Shown here piece after piece: positions 15,009-19,475 of a stretch of 19,475 bases of DNA (its first letter is position 1; the number at the start of each line of letters is the position of its first letter). The translations under genes and the position numbers were made by a program. The notes beneath the pieces were generated by a model that saw only the letters and a list, made by a program, of their open reading frames with translations, searched no databases and was not told the DNA's origin. The stretch is from Actinomycetota bacterium (lineage in GTDB: Bacteria; Cyanobacteriota; Vampirovibrionia; Obscuribacterales; Obscuribacteraceae), in contig CAJCIF010000528.1 in assembly GCA_903970355.1 (NCBI GenBank), positions 1-19,475 of the forward strand, read 5' to 3'.

Positions 15009-16426
15009 AAACAGACGCCGGTGTTCGATCTCGAAGATTAGCCATTGAAGTTCTTACCAAGCTAGAAAAAGAGGGTGCTTATGTAAACTCAGCCCTGGCT
15101 CAGGCTTTGGATCGAACAGATTTGTCTGCCAGGGACAAGGCTTTCGTGACTGCACTTGTTATGGGTGTAATGCGACAACGTGATGCGCTTGACGCCACAA
15201 TTAGCAAGCACTCAACAAGACCGCTCAATAAAATGCCCTCACTGCTACTAAACATTCTCAGGTTGGCCATACTTCAGCTTGAGTTTATGCCGGAAATTCC
15301 CGCTGCCGCAGTTGTCGATACTTCCTGCAAACTAGCCTCCATACTTGGTCATCGCGGTCTTGTCAGTTTCACAAACGGCCTTTTGCGTAACTGCATTCTC
15401 AAAATGCAAAACGGCAAAGCACATAACGACATAACCCCTGAAGATAATGCAGAAACGATCGCAAAAAAATATTCGATGCCAATCTGGCTTGTTGAACGAT
15501 GGATCTCAAGGTACGGTCAGGAAGAAACCACAAAGTTATTGGTCTTCGCTCAGACACCACCACCATTAGTTTTGCGCACTTGCACACTTGCCATAACCCG
15601 TGAGGGATTAGCGGGCATACTCGCTAATAAAGATATTGAAACGAAAGAGGGTTCATTGGTACCGGATTGTTTGATTGTGGAAGGAAAATCCAACCGTTTG
15701 CACAAGTCGGTAAATGATTTGCCTGGATTCGCTGAGGGAATGTTCTCTGCCCAGGATGAAGCATCTGCATTTGTGGTAACTGTTCTCGATCCAAAAGCGG
15801 GTGAAGTTGTTGTAGATCTTTGCGCCGCACCAGGCGGTAAAACGACTTATGCCAGTGAACTGATGAACAATTCCGGCCAAATATTCGCAATTGATAAAAG
15901 CGACAAACGTCTGGAGAATTTGCGCCTCAATCGCAAACGCCTTGGTCTATCAAATATCCGTACCCTTAGCGGAGATGCCACCAGTTTAGAACTGCCCGAG
16001 AGACCAGATCGCATTTTGATCGATGCTCCCTGTATGGGAACTGGTGTCATAAACAGGCATCCAGACAAGCGTTATCATCTGGGACAAAGCGATCTAAAAA
16101 GCCTCGTTGAATTGCAGCGTGCTCTTTTAGAAAATGCCGCCAGGCAGTTAAAGGATGGTGGCGTAATGGTCTACTCGACTTGCTCGATTGAACCGGAAGA
16201 AAACATAGAAAACTTCAACTGGTTTTTGGAAAACCACAAAAACTTTGAGGCGGAAAATATCTTTGCGTTTCTCCCTGAAAAAGCAATTTCTGATTGGCAG
16301 AACAAAAGTGCCGATTGGCTAAACGGCATGCAAAACGAGGCCGAAAAAGGTGCCATCCAGTTTTTGCCTTCTCGCCATGACACTTCCGGTTTCTTCATAA
16401 GCCGGATGCGCAAAGTAAGCGAATAG
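15005..16426 (+). CDS. rsmB: 16S rRNA (cytosine-5-)-methyltransferase RsmB
   Basis: Makes m5C967 in 16S rRNA from S-adenosylmethionine. The product has 473 residues. Residues about 5-140 form a NusB-like RNA-binding domain (RSRRLAIEVLTKLEKEGAYVN, then RDKAFVTALVMGVMRQRDALD). The methyltransferase domain has motif I VVDLCAAPGGKT (269-280), motif IV DAPCMGTG with Cys343, and motif VI YSTCSIEPEEN with the catalytic nucleophile Cys393. It ends HDTSGFFISRMRK as expected. The GTG at 15005 overlaps the fmt stop, so translation is probably coupled; the fmt-rsmB order is common in bacteria. No terminator is evident before the next gene 55 bases on. Confidence 0.95.
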   Translation: MKTDAGVRSRRLAIEVLTKLEKEGAYVNSALAQALDRTDLSARDKAFVTALVMGVMRQRDALDATISKHSTRPLNKMPSLLLNILRLAILQLEFMPEIPAAAVVDTSCKLASILGHRGLVSFTNGLLRNCILKMQNGKAHNDITPEDNAETIAKKYSMPIWLVERWISRYGQEETTKLLVFAQTPPPLVLRTCTLAITREGLAGILANKDIETKEGSLVPDCLIVEGKSNRLHKSVNDLPGFAEGMFSAQDEASAFVVTVLDPKAGEVVVDLCAAPGGKTTYASELMNNSGQIFAIDKSDKRLENLRLNRKRLGLSNIRTLSGDATSLELPERPDRILIDAPCMGTGVINRHPDKRYHLGQSDLKSLVELQRALLENAARQLKDGGVMVYSTCSIEPEENIENFNWFLENHKNFEAENIFAFLPEKAISDWQNKSADWLNGMQNEAEKGAIQFLPSRHDTSGFFISRMRKVSE

Positions 16427-16481
16427 CTCACAATTCCCTTTAGTGCGGTACGATTGTCTCTACAGTAATAGGAGAAACGAA

Positions 16482-17285
16482 GTGTTTGGATTGCTGGAGA
16501 TGGCAGGCGTTGCGGCACTCGGTTACGTTCTGTCCGGTTTGAAAATCGTCAAGGAATACGACCGGCTTGTCGTTTTCACGCTTGGCAAGGTCACTAATAC
16601 GGCCGGACCTGGTCTTCAGATAATTTTGCCTGGCTTTCAGGCAGTCAAAAAAGTTGATCTCCGTATCGTCACAATGGCTATTCCGATGCAGGATGTGATC
16701 ACTCGAGACAACGTTTCCATTCGAACAGCAGCCGTCTGCTTTTTCCAGGTGGTAGATCCCTATAAGGCGGTGACGAAAATCGAAGATCACTACAACGCCA
16801 CCAATCAGATCGCCCAGACAACTTTGCGCAGCATACTGGGGCAACATGAGCTTGATGAACTATTAGGCGAGCGTGATGCCATTAACGCCAAACTGCAAGT
16901 TGTAATTGACCGTCAGACGGAAGGATGGGGCATTAAAGTGCTCTCCGTCGAAGTTAAAGACGTAGAAATTCCGGATAACATGCAGCGGGCCATGGCGAGA
17001 CAAGCCGAAGCAGAAAGAGAAAGGCGCGCCAAAATTGTAGCCGCCGAGGGCGAACATCAAGCCGCCGAAAAGCTCGCGGAAGCAGCCAAACTGATTAGTG
17101 CCCAACCAGGTGCAATGCAACTAAGACAACTGCAAACAATGGTGGAAGTCTCCGCTGAAAAAAATTCGACATTGATTTTCCCGATTCCGATCGAATTGTT
17201 GGAAGGTGCCAGAAATTTATTCCAAAAATCGGAAGCCGAACAAGTAAAGCTGAAAGTGCCGCCCGTCAAAGAATTAGGGCATTAA
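16482..17285 (+). CDS. SPFH/band 7 (slipin/stomatin-like) membrane protein
   Basis: Stomatin-type scaffold proteins assemble into ring-like membrane cages and organise microdomains and membrane proteases. The GTG at 16482 is chosen because ATAGGAG (16468-16474) lies 7 bases upstream; an upstream frame to 16443 lacks family similarity. From it the product has 267 residues. A short hydrophobic N-terminal anchor (about 4-19) is followed by the SPFH domain: VKEYDRLVVFTLGKV, GPGLQIILPGFQAVKKVDLR, the RTAAVCFFQVVDPYKA strand pair and LRSILGQHELDELLGERD. KVLSVEVKDVEIPDNMQRAM then leads to a charged coiled coil (QAEAERERRAKIVAAEGEHQ onward), and IFPIPIELL is near the end. No NfeD gene, the usual partner, is adjacent on the right. 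Confidence 0.92.
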   Translation: MFGLLEMAGVAALGYVLSGLKIVKEYDRLVVFTLGKVTNTAGPGLQIILPGFQAVKKVDLRIVTMAIPMQDVITRDNVSIRTAAVCFFQVVDPYKAVTKIEDHYNATNQIAQTTLRSILGQHELDELLGERDAINAKLQVVIDRQTEGWGIKVLSVEVKDVEIPDNMQRAMARQAEAERERRAKIVAAEGEHQAAEKLAEAAKLISAQPGAMQLRQLQTMVEVSAEKNSTLIFPIPIELLEGARNLFQKSEAEQVKLKVPPVKELGH

Positions 17286-17289
17286 GAAT

Positions 17290-17309
17290 AGGCACCATAT
17301 CTGGTGCCT
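17290..17309 (+). terminator. Hairpin after the slipin gene
   Basis: AGGCACCA (17290-17297) pairs with TGGTGCCT (17302-17309) around TATC, starting 4 bases after the stop codon. There is almost no T-run behind it, so it is a weak intrinsic terminator or a 3'-end stabilising hairpin. Confidence 0.45.
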
Positions 17310-17342
17310 TGGCATATGTCGAAACTACAAATCGAAACTAAT

Positions 17343-17406
17343 GTAGGGGCATGGCAATGCCATGCCCACATAAATATAATTGGGCATGGCGGTGCCATGC
17401 CCCTAC
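17343..17406. repeat. Inverted pair of GTAGGGGC palindromes (BIME/MITE-like)
   Basis: Two 25-base arms (17343-17367 and 17382-17406) are inverted copies agreeing at 23 of 25 positions, around a 14-base AT-rich centre. Each arm is itself palindromic: GGGCATGGC-AAT-GCCATGCCC in the left arm. The outer ends are GTAGGGGC and GCCCCTAC. It lies between two convergent genes; the right end overlaps the stop codon of the minus-strand gene at 17403. There is no open frame inside, so it would need a transposase elsewhere to move. Confidence 0.85.
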
Positions 17407-17984
17407 GTTAATGGGTGACGGAGAAATTCCGTCAGTGTCATGGCTTTTGGTCGCTTCAATATCCAGACACAGCCTTCTGCTATCGCTTCGCGAAGTTCTT
17501 CTTCGCAAGCCGGGGATGCTTCGGCATCATAAAACAGTTGGTAGGCCGCAATATTTTCGCCGTACCAAACTAAGATGTGCGGCTCGTTTTCAAATTTGAA
17601 GTTAACGAGCAAATGATCCAACTCTTGCGGCGGCGTCACATCAAAACCGCGTTTGTAGTCCATAACAGCATCAAGGCCAAAGGAAACATCTAAACCGGCT
17701 ATCTCCTTGACAAAGATATTGCCTTCTGAAAAAGCGCGGCCGCGGCAAATGACAAGTCCACTTTTGCCCCGCCTGTACGAGAGCCAGCCCTTCCAACCCT
17801 TCGCGACACGATCACCAAGGTGGACACCAACATCGCCTTCAATCATGCGAAGAAGCCACTGGCAGTCAACCGTTAAATCGACTTGCTGGTTCGCCATCTC
17901 TTTAGCGAGAAGCTCTGATTCCAACTCAATCAATTTGAAATGAAACAAGAGTTTGTCCTCACAGTGATGAGGAAATAAACTCAC
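17403..17984 (-). CDS. Conserved-looking hypothetical protein
   Basis: I do not recognise the family. From the GTG at 17984 the product has 193 residues; the start overlaps the upstream gene's end by 26 bases, and an ATG at 17900 is an alternative. It looks soluble and cytoplasmic, with no signal peptide or membrane helix. Notable stretches are DCQWLLRMIEGDVGVHLGDR, GWLSYRRGKSGLVICRGRAF and, near the end, ENIAAYQLFYDAEASPACEE and LREAIAEGCVWILKRPKAMT. Its stop codon TAG is formed by the outer end of the inverted-repeat element (17405-17403), so the repeat may have set the C-terminus. It follows, and is probably coupled to, the exported protein gene at 17959-18543. Confidence 0.65.
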   Translation of the reverse strand: MSLFPHHCEDKLLFHFKLIELESELLAKEMANQQVDLTVDCQWLLRMIEGDVGVHLGDRVAKGWKGWLSYRRGKSGLVICRGRAFSEGNIFVKEIAGLDVSFGLDAVMDYKRGFDVTPPQELDHLLVNFKFENEPHILVWYGENIAAYQLFYDAEASPACEEELREAIAEGCVWILKRPKAMTLTEFLRHPLT

Positions 17985-18543
17985 CCAGATCCGGATTTTC
18001 TATAACCATATCGGCGAAATTGGGATTCTTGACGAGATATCTGGCAATCCGGCGGTCATGTTTGATCGCCTCATAAATGCCAGCCGGATCGAGTGCTACC
18101 ACCTGATCGGCCTGACCATTGCGAGCCATGGCTCTTCCAGCACCCTTCCATTTGGCGAGACGCCGGCACAGGTAATGATCGGACTGGGCAATTTCTCCAA
18201 GATGTGAATGTTTAGCGAGTGTCTTAGACGGGCCTTTCCAGGCAGTAATGCCAATAATCAGGTCCGGATTGGCCTCGGCTGCTCTGGCGAGCCAACGATA
18301 GCGGGCCAATTTGTAGGCTAGGGCGCGATCTTTACGTATCGAACCGACATCCGCATTTAGATCGGTAGCACCGGCATTTAGATTGGTAGCACCATCAACA
18401 GTTGCATTTGGGCGCAAGTTTACGTCGCCTGGAATTGCATTCGTATGCAAGGTTACGTCATCGGCAAGAGCGGATGGCGCAAACATCAGTAAAGCGGCTA
18501 AAATCGGCCCTAATGCGCCAGATATAGAATTGGTCAACTTCAT
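17959..18543 (-). CDS. Exported hypothetical protein
   Basis: I do not recognise the family. The ATG at 18543 is chosen because it gives a classical signal peptide: MKLTNSISGALGPILAALLM, then FAPSALA with cleavage before DD. The open frame upstream to 18768 runs into the divergent gene and would bury this signal. The product has 194 residues. After an Asn/Ala-rich stretch with repeated (N)LNA and VxLxxNA units (about 27-65) comes a helical domain with an irregular repeat: ALAYKLARYRWLARAAEANPD, HLGEIAQSDHYLCRRLAKW, YEAIKHDRRIARYLVKNPNF and ADMVIENPDLGEFISSSL. The recurring pattern of a helix followed by NPD/NPN suggests a repeat-built, probably periplasmic, protein. Ribosome binding is weak. 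Confidence 0.65.
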   Translation of the reverse strand: MKLTNSISGALGPILAALLMFAPSALADDVTLHTNAIPGDVNLRPNATVDGATNLNAGATDLNADVGSIRKDRALAYKLARYRWLARAAEANPDLIIGITAWKGPSKTLAKHSHLGEIAQSDHYLCRRLAKWKGAGRAMARNGQADQVVALDPAGIYEAIKHDRRIARYLVKNPNFADMVIENPDLGEFISSSL

Positions 18544-18577
18544 CAATCGTTTGGAAACGCTCCGCCTGCTTGCCCAG

Positions 18578-18586
18578 ATTCTAACA
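18578..18586 (-). promoter_or_regulatory. Extended -10 promoter for the exported-protein gene
   Basis: The minus strand carries TGTTAGAAT (18586-18578), an extended -10 form (TGn followed by TAGAAT), about 35 bases upstream of the ATG at 18543. No good -35 box is present, which extended -10 promoters do not strictly need. Confidence 0.4.
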
Positions 18587-18594
18587 TGGGCGGT

Positions 18595-18622
18595 TTGCAG
18601 GCTACCCAGCTCACAGTACAAT
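18595..18622 (+). promoter_or_regulatory. Promoter for the HldE-like gene
   Basis: TTGCAG (18595-18600) and TACAAT (18617-18622) are spaced by 16 bases; the -10 box matches five of six. Transcription would begin near 18629, leaving a very short leader before the ATG at 18646. It is back to back with the minus-strand promoter at 18578-18586. Confidence 0.5.
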
Positions 18623-18645
18623 GGGAGCGTCTGAGTACCAGTAAA

Positions 18646-19475
18646 ATGACCAATAACAACAACTTCAATCCGGAAGATACGCCCACACCGCCGCCCGAAA
18701 AGCAGACGGACAAACAGTCTCAGCCATCCGAACAAGATAATCCGTCTAATAATCTGTCCCTTGCGCAAATCTTCTCAGGCCCAAAGGGTGTGGACTACAA
18801 ATCCTTGCTGGACAATAAGATTGCCACATTGGGCGATGTCCGGCGGGAGCTCAAAAGTCAAAATGCCGACAATCAAGGTTCCACCACATACAAAACCTTC
18901 TTTGTGCCTTACGGCAAATATGTAGATGCCTCAGGGCTCGAACAGCGACCCTTTGTGCAGGCGCGCAAATCAGATTTCAAACCAGCCGAGCAAAAAACAC
19001 CGGAACAGTTGCTCAAGGAAATGCCAAAGGAAGATCCTTCCAAAACACCGGACGATAAAGAACCAAAAACAACACCAAAAGAAAATAAGATCAAGGAAAA
19101 AGAAGATCCAGCCGTCGATCTCGAAGTTGACGATATCTATTCGGAAGTGACAACACCCGAACAAGATAAGTGGATAAGAAAGCATGAAGAGGAGGAGGAA
19201 GAATTCAGTTTGAAAAAGCCGTTATTAGATGAAATGGAACGTGTTCACCCGCATGACACAGCAATAGTGCACAGTCATGAGCTCAACAAAGGACGTTTGA
19301 GACAGTGCATAGAAAATTTTGGTCTTGGTCGTGTACTGGTGGTGGGCGATCTAATCATTGATGAATTGCTGGAAGGACGACCGGAGCGAATTTCGCGTGA
19401 AGCGCCGGTTATCATTCTCGAGCATGTCGACACCGAATTGATTCCCGGAGGAGCAGCAAACACCGCCCATAATAT
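18646..19475 (+). CDS. HldE/RfaE-type PfkB-family sugar kinase with long N-terminal extension, 3' partial
   Basis: The frame is open from the ATG at 18646 to the window end, giving 276 complete codons. Residues 1-40 are Asn/Pro/Gln-rich. About 41-110 may contain a small folded part (AQIFSGPKGVDYKSLLDNKI onward to FFVPYGKYVDASGLEQRPF). Residues 111-200 are Lys/Glu/Pro-rich with a run of six Glu (181-186). From about 216 the sequence changes to the start of a ribokinase-type fold: RVLVVGDLIIDELLEG, RISREAPVIILEH and PGGAANTAHN (267-276). These match the N-terminal kinase of HldE, which phosphorylates heptose 7-phosphate for the ADP-heptose of LPS. Typical HldE starts directly at this domain. 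The exact sugar and any C-terminal nucleotidyltransferase domain lie outside the window. Confidence 0.8.
   Translation, partial: MTNNNNFNPEDTPTPPPEKQTDKQSQPSEQDNPSNNLSLAQIFSGPKGVDYKSLLDNKIATLGDVRRELKSQNADNQGSTTYKTFFVPYGKYVDASGLEQRPFVQARKSDFKPAEQKTPEQLLKEMPKEDPSKTPDDKEPKTTPKENKIKEKEDPAVDLEVDDIYSEVTTPEQDKWIRKHEEEEEEFSLKKPLLDEMERVHPHDTAIVHSHELNKGRLRQCIENFGLGRVLVVGDLIIDELLEGRPERISREAPVIILEHVDTELIPGGAANTAHN

Noticed and set aside
18544..18768. 75-residue N-terminal extension of the exported protein
   Set aside because: It would overlap the divergent promoter and the start of the HldE-like gene, and would hide an obvious signal peptide beginning at the ATG at 18543.

Overview
The window reads as ordinary chromosome from a Gram-negative-type bacterium on the cyanobacterial side of the tree, most likely a non-photosynthetic relative (Melainabacteria/Vampirovibrionia, perhaps Obscuribacter-like). 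This is inference. It rests on a ribosomal protein S12 with the cyanobacterial/plastid-type loop [12 protein letters not shown] and [13 protein letters not shown], a HAS-barrel-type protein that I otherwise know as a conserved cyanobacterial gene, periplasmic-type and lipoprotein signal peptides, and a heptose-kinase-like domain at the right edge. GTG and TTG starts are common.

Layout. (1) 1-1065: C-terminal part of a GNAT acetyltransferase entering from the left. (2) 1183-4804: a str-type translation cluster, rpsL-rpsG-fusA, with a near-consensus promoter, a hairpin-rich leader, a 295-base gap before fusA and a terminator; tuf is not next to it. (3) 4851-9170: an accessory-looking block with a small membrane protein, a protein carrying a His/Cys pair like a clan CD peptidase, a DUF6941-like protein overlapping a secreted protein, a Gly/Ala-rich Spy/CpxP-like periplasmic protein and a SAM methyltransferase. 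(4) 9177-9647: repeats and two minus-strand tRNA genes (Cys-GCA, Val-GAC) behind one promoter. (5) 9708-12758: DppB/DppC-type ABC permeases (the second with a likely 2-base frameshift at its C-terminus), a lipoprotein and the HAS-barrel-type protein. (6) 12776-13660: an isolated PotB-type permease on the minus strand. (7) 13812-17285: a small Sm-like ORF, fmt, rsmB (4-base overlap) and an SPFH/slipin protein. (8) 17290-18645: an inverted-repeat element, two overlapping minus-strand unknowns and a bidirectional promoter. (9) 18646-end: start of a PfkB/HldE-type sugar kinase with an unusual disordered N-terminal extension of about 220 residues.

Functionally, rpsL/rpsG/fusA, the two tRNAs, fmt and rsmB all serve translation. 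The two permease sets have no binding protein or ATPase in the window. I see no phage, IS element, CRISPR array or obvious defence island. The most interesting items are the GTAGGGGC palindromic repeat family at three loci (one in the rpsL leader, one providing a stop codon), the frameshifted permease end, the caspase-like protein, the Sm-like ORF before fmt and the extended HldE-like kinase.
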